64,000 bases of DNA from Cladophialophora immunda (Eukaryota > Ascomycota > Eurotiomycetes > Chaetothyriales > Herpotrichiellaceae): positions 5,236,855 to 5,300,854 of the forward strand of contig NW_015622544.1 of the NCBI RefSeq assembly GCF_000835495.1, written 5' to 3'. The translations under genes and the position numbers were made by a program. Shown piece after piece: positions 32,183 through 44,416 of this stretch (positions are counted from its first letter, which is position 1; each line of letters starts with the position of its first letter). The notes under the pieces are model-generated. The model was not told where the DNA came from and did no database searches. It saw nothing but the letters and a program-made list of their open reading frames with translations.

Positions 32183-32829
32183 TTACACCTGAGACATTGC
32201 TGGGCGCGCACCTCTAGAGCGGACAGGGCCTCTCAGGTTGACACCTCCGCTGCGAGCATCAAGGATGGAGAAGAATAAGCTAGCCATCCAGGTTGCCCAT
32301 GCGAACCACAGGAAGGCGGTAGCTGCCTGCTCCTCTCGGCATCGGCCTTCCCTGTCGTGGGCGCCGTTCGTGAGGTGATTGTGGAGGGTATACGTCTGTC
32401 ACAAGTTGTGAGCCAATGTTTAGGGGGGAGGACACATAAGGGGGCCTTACATTGTTACTGCAGGAATGCACCTTGAGTTCGGCAGCCATGGCGACGGCGG
32501 CGCAGAAAAGGAAAATGCAGTTGAGAAGGTCGACAATAACGGGGAAGATGGGATGGCCCATAAACGAGTCGTTGAAGGCGACAGCTACCAGGTAGAATAG
32601 CGAGAGCATGCCAAAGGCCGCCACGAACATATCGTAGTTGATCAATGAGGGGTTGCCGGCGAAGGCCATGGCAATGACGTTGCCGATGAGGCCCATGATG
32701 ATGACTATGAAGACGAACTGCGCAAAGGTGTCTGGTCAGATGCTGCAGACCGGAGACTCAGGTGTGAGCAATTCCCCAGGAGCTTACCTCGACCGCCCGA
32801 AGAATGAGGTTGATTGTTCTAGACACCAT
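32183..32829 (-). CDS. NCE102: MARVEL-domain membrane protein, Nce102-like
   Basis: Exons 32829-32788, 32717-32451 and 32395-32183 give 173 aa, the same length as yeast Nce102. Four hydrophobic segments follow the MARVEL pattern: around FVFIVIIMGLIGN, FGMLSLFYLVAVAF, VIVDLLNCIFLFCAAVAMA and ATAFLWFAWATWMASLFF. HSCSN after the third helix, RCREEQAATAFL before the fourth, and the C-terminal SQV are shared with Nce102. Nce102 is a plasma-membrane sphingolipid sensor that organises eisosomes and the MCC domain and affects non-classical export. The gene is transcribed toward LPD1. Confidence 0.9.
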
Positions 32830-34014
32830 CTTGACGGCTTGATTGAGACCTGGGGGAAGTGATACAGCTGTTTTGGATGTGGTGGGAGGTGGTACTGTAA
32901 CTCGAGTACTTGTGGAAAGGTGCAGGAATGAGCAGATAGGTGAGAAGCTGTGAGAGAAAAGGTGTGATGGAGGAAGAGTTGTGTGTAAGTAGCTGTCGGT
33001 CAAGGTGGAGAGCAACGGAACGGAGTGGAAGGTGGAATGATGTACTGGCAGTTCGAGCTACTTTTGCTGAGTGACGGAGCTTCCTGTGAGAAGCAGATGC
33101 CGGGGCAAAGAAGGAGGGGGAACCTGGGCGTCTACCTACCTAAGCTTGCTCTGGTGGGCTGTGACGCGGCGAACACTGGGTGACCCTGGGTGACGCCGGG
33201 TATGCCAACGACGTCACTGGCTGAATGGGGCACCAAAGGGCCCCGGGAGTGACGCCAACTGCAAAAAGCTTAGCAGCCAGGGGCCACCTGGGGCAGTTGG
33301 TCCGGGCTCATTAGGCTCGATTTTCCAGGCAGCTCGGCGGTAGCCTTGCCTGTTTGTGGTGATTCATGACTAGTACAGGCGCCCACAGCGCGCCCACAGC
33401 GACCGAGCATCCAGGAACCACACCCACCCGGGACCTTCGGTAACGCTGGCATCTCAATCAGGCGCCCATAAACAGCATGGTGTCACTATGGCGACCCTCT
33501 CGTCTCTTCTCATCAGAGCCAATGGGGCAGAAGGTTCATCCTGTCAGGTTCCGCCCTCGCGATGAGCTCACAACGAATTGATCTCAGCTTGTTTCGGATG
33601 TGCTTGGCCGTCAGAGCAGCCTTGGTGAACTGGGTTGCAGGTTTCATCCTCAGCTCTCTGCCCTGGCAACGCGAGCAGTGGCTCTGAGTGATTCTTGCGG
33701 GAGACGAATCACGTGAAACGCGCGCCTCCGGAAGAACCGGCGAACTGGCTTCCCTAGCCAGCAATCTTGCTACGTACCCGTACCGCAGGGAAGCAACATG
33801 TGCTGACTCCCGACCTCCTCCACCGTCGACCCAGAAACAGCTCGAAACAGGATGGAAAGCCTTGCTGACTGTTGCCCATCTGCCAACCAATCCAACCTCA
33901 ATCCTTCCATGTGATTCAAGGCCCAACCGCTATTCGATCTATCAAGGACAGCTTTTACGAATCAAGCATCACCGACATTGGGAGTTCATAACAACCTTCC
34001 CACATTACACTAAT
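32830..34014. other. Intergenic region
   Basis: About 1.2 kb: promoter of the Nce102-like gene and 3' flank of the isomerase gene. GGGTGAC occurs twice close together near 33180. The open frame at 33688-34374 on the plus strand is mostly antisense to the isomerase gene. No gene supported. Confidence 0.5.
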
Positions 34015-34925
34015 CTAGAGCTTTTCAAACGTCGGCGTCCTTTTCTGGAGGCCGCTGAGCATGGCTCTCTGAACATCGGTGCTTTGCACCATACCCGCAT
34101 TCCAGACCGCAGTATAGTTGAGATTGTCTTCGACGGTCCTCCCCCACGCTGCATCGAGGATGTTCTTCGTGCCTTGGACGGCAACAGGGCTCTTGGTCGA
34201 CAGGTATTTGGCGTATTTGACGCCTTCCTGAACGAGCTCAGCCTTGCTCCCGTTTACCACTTGGCTCACAAAGTTGTTCTTGAGCGCTTCCTCGGCGGAA
34301 AATGGTCGTGCACTGAGGCAGACGTCTTTAACCCAACTGGTCACACCCCCCACGACCTTGGGCAGTCGGCTTAGAGTCCCCACGTCGGCCGCCAACCCAA
34401 TGTCAACCTCCTTGACGCAGAATTTGGTGTCGCTGGTGCAAAAGCGCAAATCGCACGCTGATGACAGGTCAATCCCGAGTCCGTAAGTGTAGCCGTGAAG
34501 TAGCGCAATGATGGGCTTCTCGCAACGCGCGACAGCCGAAATGACTTCCTGTAGCTCGAGTATATGCCTCCGGATGACGGTCGCCTTCCGCGAGGGATCC
34601 GAGAAAGTTGATGAGAGAGGGTTGTCAGCTTTCGCCGCTTGCTCGACATCCAGGCCTGAAGCACATCTTAGCCCCCCTTGTCCTCTGCTCTTGAAGGTAT
34701 CTGTCACCCACCTGCAGTAAATGCTCGGTCTCCAGCGCCCGAAAGCAAGATACACCGGACTTCGGGGTCGTGGGACAGCTGTTCGATGATGGCCTTCAAT
34801 TCAAACCACATGGGCGCGAAGAAGGCGTTGAGCTTTTCTGGACGGTTGATCTCGACGTGCACCACATATTCGGCCGGAACCGTGACATTGTAAAACTTGA
34901 AGTTCGAAAAGTTTCTCAGCGCCAT
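34015..34925 (-). CDS. Delta3,5-Delta2,4-dienoyl-CoA isomerase (ECH1/Dci1 type)
   Basis: Exons 34925-34712 and 34655-34015 (56-bp intron) give 284 aa of the crotonase fold: HVEINRPEKLNAFFAPMW, the oxyanion-hole segment LLSGAGDRAFTAGLD, and KPIIALLHGYTYGLGIDLSSACDL. The three acidic residues of rat ECH1 (Asp176, Glu196, Asp204) are present as Asp134, Glu154 in VKEVDIG, and Asp162 in AADVGTLSRLP. The enzyme shifts conjugated double bonds during beta-oxidation of unsaturated fatty acids. The C-terminus is EKL, a weak variant of the peroxisomal SKL signal, and there is no strong mitochondrial presequence, so peroxisomal location is plausible but unproven. Confidence 0.9.
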
Positions 34926-37900
34926 GATGCTGGGTTTGGACTGTGAGATAGATGACCTTCTTTCTGATTGTCCCTCCTGCGGGTGTAACTGGGTCTTTTG
35001 GGTGGCTCTGGAGAATGAGGGAAGGAGAGAAATGAGCGCTGGCCAGGTTATTAAATACAAGCCAATGTGTCTGGCTCCTTGGTGCTTGCCACAAGTCTCC
35101 TCTCTTCTGTAGCCTTTCTCACTCATCCCTCGCTCAGCAGCCAGATTGCCTCGGCTCAGATGTTGGTTGCTTGGGAGGCTGTCACGTGAATGGCCGAGGT
35201 CTTTCTCCTTCTCGATCGTCGGTCATCAAACTACCAATTCGGTCTCCGCCTTGTTTTCACGTCGACTTCATGTTCCATCAACATGACCATCCAAACACCT
35301 GCACTTGGGCTGCGCTGGGGCGTGCAAGAGCGTGTCAGAGCTCAAACCCCTCTCCAGAGACTTGGCAGGTAGCTGGCTCGTACCATGTTTGGTCCCCCTG
35401 TCGGCCTTCCCACTCTTTCGTGGGTAACTCATGGGCCTAGACCAACGCCGACGACATGCTGGTGGCTGAAGCTCTCTCCTTCTCCGATACTTTTGTCATA
35501 CCTATTGACCACGGAAGCCTTTCAGGTCGAACCACCATGAGCTCTAACAGACCCGCGTTCATGCCGATGCACATCGGCTCATAACACCTCCACTCCTCCT
35601 TCAGCTACACCATGGGTGTGGTCAGCCGTTGTATCATGATTGCATTCAGCGAACATCGAACGACGATGACTCTCATCATCCTCATGGCAGCTTGTGGATC
35701 AGGAGACAGAAGGAGTTCCAGCTCCTAAGGTCAGTTGCTCACGTGGCGTCTGACGGGGCAATTTCCTTCGACCCAGATGTCGAGGGCATCGCCAGTTAGG
35801 GTGTAGGGCCATTGCTTGCACTACAATGTGTCGCCTTTTCTTGCACATGGTCCTTTTGCATCTCTCGTTTACGAGCAGGCTCAAATCGGGTGGAGTCACT
35901 CCGTCATTCGAGCCAGACCGCCCACTTCACTTTCCAAAACTGACCTTGCTCAATCCTACTTTCTCGACCCCTTCTGCTCGGATTGTCTCGTTTGTTGGCA
36001 ACGATCTTCATGTTCCGACTACAGAAGTCTCGTGCGCAAAACAACCACTATCTACCCCTCAGTAAAGAGAGGATGCGGCCGCTTTCCCACGCAGCGCAAT
36101 GCTGGGATGACACAGGCAATATCCACGGCTTGATGGGCAGGGAGGGACCAGTGTTTCCGACCAATTGCCACAAACTTCTCAGCAGGGAGTGGATGCATCT
36201 AAATGCCCTACAAATTCCATTGCGGCGTTGTTTGATTTCCTGCTTGGGCAGCAAACCCATTTTGCCCCTGTTTATCTTCCGCTCCTCTTCATGGCCAGCA
36301 CCTTGCCTTGGCCCGCTGACCGACTTTGCTATAGGTAGGGAGTAGTACTTCAAAGCTTACCGTTGAATCATACTCTGCTCTGCAAGAGCCATGCGCGCAA
36401 GTACTGTCGTCACTCACCGTGGGCCAACAACTTGACATGGGATACGCTATTGATAGCGAAAAGTGGCCCAATCGGCTTCTTTCCCAATCAACATCATCGG
36501 CCAGCTCCTTCGAGCTGTACCCCTACCACATCAACCCGCTAAGATTCACACAGATACATCCTCTTCAATCTGCAACTGCACAAGATGGTGTTGAGCGCCA
36601 TGCACGAGGCTCGATACAGCTGGGCTAGTGGGCAAGTCGAAGTTCGAACGTAACACGAACGAGTCTTGCTTAGCGAGACCACCCCAATCCTGTTCTCGAA
36701 GGTCGCCGATCTCACCCCTCAACCACCTCAAGTGACCTTTTCGTACTGCTACACGAAGCCAGTCATACTACTTCAGGAATGTACCAATCTTCTTGCCAGC
36801 TACTCCAAAGAGACCACTTCCTGTGCCACCTCGAAATCACCGTTCAATGGCAGGACTTCGTTCGAGCTGTTGTGACGGGTCCAATAACTCTCAGCAAGCC
36901 AAGTCTTTGCTTTCCCACCATTTCGTCGACCTGCCGCTGCTCTACAGTGAGCTATGGACACCTTTTCACGTCCGCGAGCATCCTGATGCGCTCCCGGTCC
37001 AGGCGTGGTCTTGTCTTTGCCAGGGCACGTGGGATTTGATGGCATCCCGTCATGTTGTTCCTCTGTCTAAGCATGTACCTTTGGCACTGACGTCTGAGTC
37101 TGGCACATTCCCTCCAGGAACTGTGCTGATCTCTGGCTTCACCAGCGACTTCCAACCGGGTTACCTTGCGTTGCAACGTCACGCTGGTGAGACCTGTTTG
37201 CTTTGAAACGTGCCTCAATTTGGCAACCATGAAGTCACCATTCTAACTGGGTTCGTCTCATCCGACCGGCTGCCGTTTTGTACAGTATACCGGTTCCGGT
37301 GTTACGGGATGGATGTGGCACTGCCCGTTCTCCGGTCCTGAGGCGGACACCTGATCAAGCGGAAGATGGGAGGCAGACTCTCCCCGACGTCCTGTCGCAG
37401 TCGCACAGAAGATATGAACACACCAACGTGTTTCTCCTATCTGCATTTGGCACGGTGTTGAATCTGCCGAAAAGTGTCAGATGCAAGGCTCAGGATTGCA
37501 TATAAAACCGGACCTGCCCTACCTCAACCCATCTTGCTCGACTTCTTCTGGTCCTTTTCAAAACGTCCAACATTGTCAATCACTGCCAGCCTGCATACGC
37601 AAACCTCACCTTGCTTAGGTCTTTACGCTATTTCGACCCATCTCTCTACCAACGGAGCATCTCATCGATCTCATGATGTGCGATCACCCAAAAGTCTGGA
37701 GCACCTGCCGTGCTTGCGCAGGACATCCTCCACGGTATGCTCTAGCTATATCCACACGAGCTTCCATTCCCAATCCATTTCGATTTGAATGTGTCATGTC
37801 AAGGAACTGACATTCACCATAGCGGAGCCCAATGCAAGACTTGCAACGGACATGGCCACGTCCAAGCCCCCTGTCCCAGATGCTCGTCTTCTGGTCGCAA

Positions 37901-40654
37901 GCTTGAAGACGAGTCTGCACGCTCTAGGGGCCCTAGCAGACAAAATGTTGTTCATGGTCGGGATGACGGTCAAAAAGTGTCGAGAAGTTGATTTCTGAGG
38001 GACTTTGAAGTGTCCCGCACTAGAATCAGATCTTTCTCCCAAGTGATCTGAGATCGCTTAAGATATCTCGTGCGCGGGATAAAGTTACGACTGCAATTCA
38101 ATCGCATCCCTTTGGACCATGCCAAAGCCGCTTTCCGCCTTCACTACTCTCTCTTGCTTTGGGGAGCTCAGTATCCCGACATAATCACGGCGAGTAAAAA
38201 TGTTAAGTTTCTGGGCTGGAGCACCAAGCAGAACGCGAAATTAGCCGCCGACTCGCGCACGAACCCCTGCCGCATCTTTGCCTCTGCTGTCCTCTTCCGC
38301 CTGCAAAGTACATGTCGTTGACGCATCGCAACCTGCGAATCATGGTCGCCGGGGAACTCTCATCTGGCATAGGTGGGGCTGGGAATACATCCTGCTGGCC
38401 CTTTTTGGTAGTTCTGTGTAACGTCTCCTGTGCTGAGACTCGTCGGTTCTACATTTGACAGAAGATACAACTGATGCTGTGCTGTTACCTCGAACCTTAT
38501 GAGGGTCGGAAGACATGTTACTGGAACGGCTCTGTGAGCTGGCAAGGAGTGATGTGGCTGTTTTGTGGTTGTCGTGCGACTGTGGTGGTTTCTAGCGACG
38601 ATCAATGCCTGGCGAACCTGTCACTCGACCATGCGATTGGCAGAAGATTCGATTGGCAGTGCCTGTTTCATCCGCTCACAGCCCGCTATAAATGGGCATT
38701 GTTACAGCTGACAAGGCTGACCTGGCTGCGCGTGTGCCTTACTTTCGCCTTTTCCAAATACCACGAAGCTGCCTCCAATTCCAGAGAGTGAAACAAGATC
38801 GACCGGCTGGTCGTCAAGAGAGTCTTCCGAATGGAGGATGCGAGAGATTTGGCCGAGAGGCACAGCAATAGACGCCTTGGAAGCAAGTGGTACAGATCAG
38901 ATCTGTCAGTCGGTCTCCCCAAGCAGCATTCCTTTGCTTGCAACGTCATAAGGGAAGTGTCTGCGCAGGCACACACTGTCGGAGACACCGAGAGCTTCAT
39001 GCCTGCTGTCACAAGCATGACGTTGGCGAGACAGCCTTTGTTGCCATGGCAGCATCCCAGCGGCATTGTTGCCCTATCGTGGGACACCACAAGGCCGGAC
39101 CGAACGAACCAGCACCAACTATACTCGTCGACACGCAAGGACTTACTAAACAAGGCAGTCCCTTACCAGCCGGTCAGGCTGCGCGAAAGTCCCGAAGCTC
39201 GTGATCTCCACGTTATCGGCAGACGGGCAGCCTGACTCGCACGCTTCGCTTCCTTGCAGCTCACTTTTGCAGGAAACGAAGCGCGTTCCTGAAACGGACC
39301 CCTTCAGCTGACCTGGTGTAACGGAGCTCGGCCTTGCTGAGATTGAACATGTCTCGCGCTTTCGAAATATAAGTAGGTCAGTACGCATATCTGTCATCAA
39401 TAACTGTATCATCTACATGATTTTCAAGTATTTGCAGAGCAAGGCATTCCAACCCCGAGATTGCGTCCGCTGCAGTATCGCTCTTTGGGGCGAGACAACG
39501 ATGACGTGGCGTATCTGTACACCATCTTCATTCACTATTTCATTTTCTGTGCTGTGACATAGAAGGACACTCTGCGGGCAGTCAAGGAGTTGTGATCTCC
39601 CGTTGCGGTTCGAGCACCATTTCTCCGCCAACGACCTTAACTTCCACTTCTGCGGTTTTGTCAAACTCGGGGAAGCGGAAAGATCAGCCAGCAAGCCCAA
39701 GCCAGCATTTGCATTAAGAACGCTGTGGCATATTCGATGCAGACCGACTGTATGTTCCAGCTACGATCGCCGAGGAAGAGCAGGATCGGCCCAAACAAAC
39801 TTGATCTCTCTCGAACCCGGGATATTATTTCCCAAGCAGGAGACCAATACTCGCTTTCTGCGATACTTCGATATTGCGACGTTTTCATGAGGTCGAGCAG
39901 GAGGAGGTGGAAGCGGGTTGTCATGGAAATATGTTTCACGGTTCGCCAATGTAACTTCCGACTGTCTTGGGAAAGGCCCGATGGCTGCAGAGCATATCGC
40001 TGGACTTGAAACTCCATCCACGATTTCTCGGTCTTTTGGGTATGGGCGTCCCACAGACGTTAGGACTGTCTCTGTTAGGAGTCTAGCGAACAAGAAAGCC
40101 CTTCTGTCGAAGTTTCGGCGGCTGCTTGTGAGACTGTTCTCTTGCCTATGGCCAGTCTCTCGACGGTTCAATTGCCATCTACAGAACTGAGGTAAGAGCA
40201 CATATTCGGAGGCGTCGTGCCTGTCTCTATATATACATGCCGATTGTGAGTGGTTGTGTGTTGGCAGTCACTCCAAAGTTGTATACGGGGCTTGTCGTTC
40301 GACATGCAAGGCTACGATTTCCCTTGAGCCCCTGAATCTAGCCCCAGCTGTAACCGAGCAATCAACGCTGGCACTCATTGCGCCATGAGTGGAGTCGGAG
40401 CTTCCCCCGTCTGAGATATACTCATTGGTGGTGGACACCCATGTCTATACAGCCGATATCGGTAGGCGCAATAGGCGGTGTCGGCCAAGATGCCGTCGAG
40501 ACCGCCCCAACCATCGAGGGCGCCCTCAAAGCTGCTTACGCAACTCCATTCTTCCATCCTCTCACTCTTGTCTCGCGATCCCTCCGCTCGAGGCTGGTGT
40601 GACAGTGAGTGCGTGGTGTTTGTATACACCCGAGCAAGCCAAGGCCCCGAGGTC
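34926..40654. other. 5.7-kb gene-poor interval
   Basis: No conserved coding sequence, transposase, reverse transcriptase, long terminal repeat, tRNA or rRNA was recognised on either strand. Many frames of 60-155 codons are open (for example 38686-39153 minus and 39761-40201 minus), with no motif, splice pattern or codon bias like the neighbours. Base composition looks similar to flanking intergenic DNA, without the strong AT bias of repeat-induced point mutation. It separates the divergent isomerase and MFS genes. It may contain long regulatory regions or non-coding transcripts. Confidence 0.5.
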
Positions 40655-42832
40655 ATGTCTGTCATCCTCCGGCCCTTGAAATGGTTCTATCATGAATTCG
40701 GCATCGTGGCTATCCATGAGACTGGGAGAAATGCGTGGCTCATTATCCTGGCACGCTCGTGCCGGATGTTTGCTTATGGGACCAATTCGTTGATACTCGG
40801 TGAGTCCTCGAACATGGCTCGTGCTTCGGCTTGCGATTTGTGTGTACATGCACAATTCTTCCCCCCCTACGTTCACAGGTAAGGTTCGAGGGTACCGTGT
40901 TGCATATATATCCAAGTCGAGGCAGAGTCATAACTCCTGTTTCGCCCATTGGTTCCGTGTTTTCTCACGGGGGTTTCCACAGCCATCTTCTTCTCGGCCC
41001 TGAACTATTCCGACCACCAGATCGGCATCTTCATGACCCTCACCCTACTCGGCGATGTCTTCCTTGGTACCTTCTTGACGCTGATTGCCGACCGGGTGGG
41101 TCGCCGGCGCATTTTGATGGCCGGGTCAGTCCTCATGATCCTGAGCGGGTTCGTGTTTGCGGTGTTTGAGAATTTCTGGATCTTGCTGGGCGCGGCTATC
41201 CTGGGGGTGATCAGTGTCACGGGAGGAGACTTTGGTCCATTCAGGAGTGTGGAGGAGTAAGTTGATGTCTCTTCCGTCTGGTAACCCAGAGTGGCCGTCC
41301 TCTATGGCAATGATATTGGAGGGAATGACAGTTGGATACTAACCCGCCTCCGTCTCGCCAGGTCGGTTCTATCACAGCTTACAACACCTTCCAACCGAGC
41401 GGACGTTTTGGCTTGGTACGTCACGACATCAACACTCGGGTCGAGTATCGGCAGCGAAGCTTCGGGGAGGATCGTCCACTTCCTCCAAAAGCGCCCAGGA
41501 TGGACAGAGGTTGACGCCTACCACGCCCTGTTTTGGATGTACTCGGCCATGGGCATCGTCAACGTTTTGTTTGTCTTCCTGTTGACAGAGGCCTGCGAGT
41601 TGAGGCCGGATAGCAAAGGGCACGAGGTGTACGCCAGCTTACCACAAGACGACAGGGACGAAGACGGCGAGGAGGACGTCGAGCACCTGAGGGCAAATGG
41701 CACCGCCGCGAACGATATCGAAGCAACGGCACCGACGACCCCGACAACGCCAGCACCCCTACCTCACTCGCACTCGCACTCGCATCACCACCACCACCAC
41801 CCGTCCGCGCCCCCCGCACGATGGACATCACGGACCAAATCCTGGCTCGCGAGCGCGTTCGCGCAGATCTCCAAGCCGACGCGGACGATCATGTACAAGC
41901 TGTGGTTCCTGCTGGCGATCGACTCGCTGGCGGACGGGATGGTGCCGTACTCGCTGACCAACTACTACATGGACATCAAGTTCCACCCGTCCAAGTCGAC
42001 GCTGGGCGACGTGACGTCGGTGTCGTACTTCCTGGGGGCGATCGGGGCGGTGTTCGCGGGCCCGCTGGCGCGCAAGATCGGGCTGATCAACACGATGGTG
42101 TTCACGCACGTGCCCTCGTCGGCGGCGGTGCTGGTCTTCCCCTGGCCGCCGCGCCTGTGGATGACGGCGGGCCTGCTGCTGCTGCGCACGGGGCTGAACA
42201 ACATGGACCAGGCGCCGCGCTCGGCCTTCATCGCCGCCGTCGTCCGCCCCGCCGAGCGCACCGCCGTCATGGGCATCACCAGCATGCTGCGCAACCTGGC
42301 CGCCATGACCGGGCCCAGCGTCACGGGCGTCCTCGCCGAGGGGGACCGCTTCGGCGTCGCCTTCGTCGCCGCCGGGGTCTGTCGGCTGGCCTACGACTTT
42401 GGGCTGTACGCCCTGTTCGTCAACGTCAAATTGGAAGGGTATGAGAAGGGGAGGAGGAAGTCCGGCCCGCAGGCCGATGGGGACGAGGAGGTGGCGGAGA
42501 GAGATCGAGCCCGAGGGCTGGCCAACGGGATGCTGTCCTTGGGCCATCACCGTCACGGGGGACACGACGAGGTCGTCGAGCTAGCGAGTCTAGCGGATAG
42601 TATGAGTACCCACGATGACGATGAGGACGACGATGAGATGGGCAAACACATGGACGCCGACCCCATCTCCCAGAGCCACGCGGACGCCAAAGAAGCGGAC
42701 GCGACGATAACGACCCGGGCGCCAGCATCGAACAACAATCCTCGCGCCCTCCAAGTCCCCCTCCCTGCCTCGGACGCCGCGCTGGACCGCGTGCGCAGCC
42801 GGAGTCCGCACCGGTCGACGGCGCTCGACTAG
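40655..42832 (+). CDS. MFS transporter with His-rich central loop and acidic tail
   Basis: Exons 40655-40799, 40983-41256 and 41362-42832 give 629 aa. About 12 membrane helices are expected. The MFS signature between helices 2 and 3 is seen as LIADRVGRRRILMAG, and FRSVEESVLSQLTTPSNRADV follows helix 5. The central cytoplasmic loop (about residues 235-305) is acidic and carries a HSHSHSHHHHHH run. After helix 12 a long hydrophilic tail has acidic runs (THDDDEDDDEMG). Substrate unknown; His and Asp stretches could bind metal ions but also occur as plain low complexity. Bases 41820-42430 are strikingly GC-rich compared with the rest of the window. Confidence 0.85.
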
Positions 42833-42906
42833 TTGGTCCTCTACACACAGACACACTCACACTCACACACACCCCCACCGACCCACAGTATCGGTATATC
42901 AAAGGA

Positions 42907-42933
42907 CAGGCAGGCAGGCAGGTAGGTAGGTAG
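42907..42933. repeat. CAGG/TAGG tetranucleotide repeat
   Basis: CAGG units pass into TAGG units without a break, about 75 bp after the stop codon of the first MFS gene. Confidence 0.85.
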
Positions 42934-43055
42934 TACCTCGTTCCGTCCATCCTATCGACGATATCCATATCCCTCAGGATGTCTTATGTGGATGTTTCGA
43001 GGGTCGTTCGTTGGATATGCATCTCTCGTCTACCCTACCGGATGTTTCGCGATGT

Positions 43056-43117
43056 CATATCATATCATATCATATCATATCATGCCACGCCACGCCACGC
43101 CACGCCACGCCACGCCA
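43056..43117. repeat. CATAT repeat followed by GCCAC repeat
   Basis: Five CATAT units (43056-43080) are followed almost at once by six to seven GCCAC units (43084-43117), an abrupt change from AT-rich to GC-rich pentanucleotides. Confidence 0.9.
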
Positions 43118-43147
43118 TGCCTTTTAACGGAACGAAAACGGGACGGC

Positions 43148-43178
43148 AAATGGGAAATGGGAAATGGGAAATGGGAAT
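43148..43178. repeat. AAATGGG heptanucleotide repeat
   Basis: Three to four near-perfect AAATGGG units, then shorter variants. A short run of AACGGC units follows near 43202. Confidence 0.8.
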
Positions 43179-43646
43179 GGGATATGGGAGTAGGATGATG
43201 GCAACGGCAACGGCAAGGGTAAAGGCAACGGCGATGAATGAATTCAAGGGAGGAAAGGCGCCTCGGGAAAAGACTGGAAAATTCTGATCCGAAATGTCGA
43301 TGATGATGACGGTCATGATGATGATGATATCCCGTTCGCAATACAGACAAGCGCACATGCAGATATATACCTATGTAGGTACATATGCCCTGACCTGACC
43401 TACGTTGGCTCTATCTCTGCCTCCCCCTTTTCGACTATCTATCCATCCATCCTCCCCTCCAATTCACCCTTCTGGGACCTCTCGCCGTATGATCCCAGAA
43501 ATCCGGAAAAGGAAATGAAAACGAGGGAAATGCAAGCGGTGCTCACAAAAGAGCTTTCTTGATGATCAATAATATTATCAACTAGGTTCAACAATGCACT
43601 CTAGACAAGGACGTATATTGGTGCACTTCGTCGACTAGAAATGTTG

Positions 43647-43664
43647 CTCTCTCTCTCTCTCTCT
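43647..43664. repeat. CT dinucleotide repeat
   Basis: About nine CT units followed by a run of T. Confidence 0.85.
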
Positions 43665-44416
43665 TTTTTAGACCCAAAGACAGACCAACGCTCAATAATC
43701 ATAGCTAACATGGCAAGCAAGTGATTCGCAGACAGATGGGGTATTTTCTATCAACGACAAAATCGAAGTGACCCAGTGGATCATGCATAGCCATCAACGA
43801 TAGATGGAGCCCCGACTCACCCCTGCAGCTGGTGGGATTTGAAATTCCAGCAATGTTGAGCGCGTCCACCATCAATCGTGTGGAAAGGGCCCAGGATTGG
43901 GCTGCAACTACCCCGTACAACGCCGCTCAATCCGAAGCGTTGAGCTGCCGGCGAATTCTCTCGTTCTCTCTTTCTGCCACAAGAATCGCCGAGTCGCCGA
44001 ACGCCATTTCCGCCACTCGCGCAGAGACCACTTCTTCAACCTCGATGGACCGGCCTGTCAGTCCCCGGCATTTGTGACTTCCGGGCATAACAGAGTTTCT
44101 AGTTCTGGCCGAAGGGCCTGAATTCTGGGATTCTGTTGCGCAAGGCTGACAATCGTCGTATGCTGACGTCACCTGCCTGGCCGAGCCACTCCGCCGCGAA
44201 CTGCTCAGATGTCGCGCATTCATCGGAGACACGCCAAATTCTTATCGCCAGGAAAAATTCAACGGGTGGTCAGCAAGCACTGGAGGAAGTATTCGTATCG
44301 CCGGGTCGCCAGGTTCGCATGGAGCGTGGCGGCAGTTGGGCCTTGAGCCATACCGTCTTCCTTGCGGTGTTGACGAGCAGATCGCCTCTTGTCTGTATAC
44401 GCAGTCTAGGCCGGCC

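Larger units (their letters stand above)
42833..44416. other. Intergenic spacer with clustered microsatellites
   Basis: About 1.6 kb between the convergent MFS genes. The first half holds at least six different short repeats (listed separately where long enough). In the second half a minus-strand frame at 43927-44232 is open for 101 codons without a motif. No gene supported. Confidence 0.5.

Noticed and set aside
33688..34374. 228-codon plus-strand ORF
   Set aside because: Its second half is antisense to the conserved part of the dienoyl-CoA isomerase; no motif of its own.
34926..40654. Degenerate retrotransposon in the gene-poor interval
   Set aside because: I saw no long terminal repeats, reverse transcriptase, integrase or transposase motifs and no strong AT bias; a genome-wide repeat search would be needed to revive the idea.
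43927..44232. 101-codon minus-strand ORF with a charged C-terminus
   Set aside because: The tail (EVEEVVSARVAEMAFGDSA) looks protein-like and I considered a decayed transposase remnant, but there is no DDE motif, no inverted repeats and no upstream continuation.
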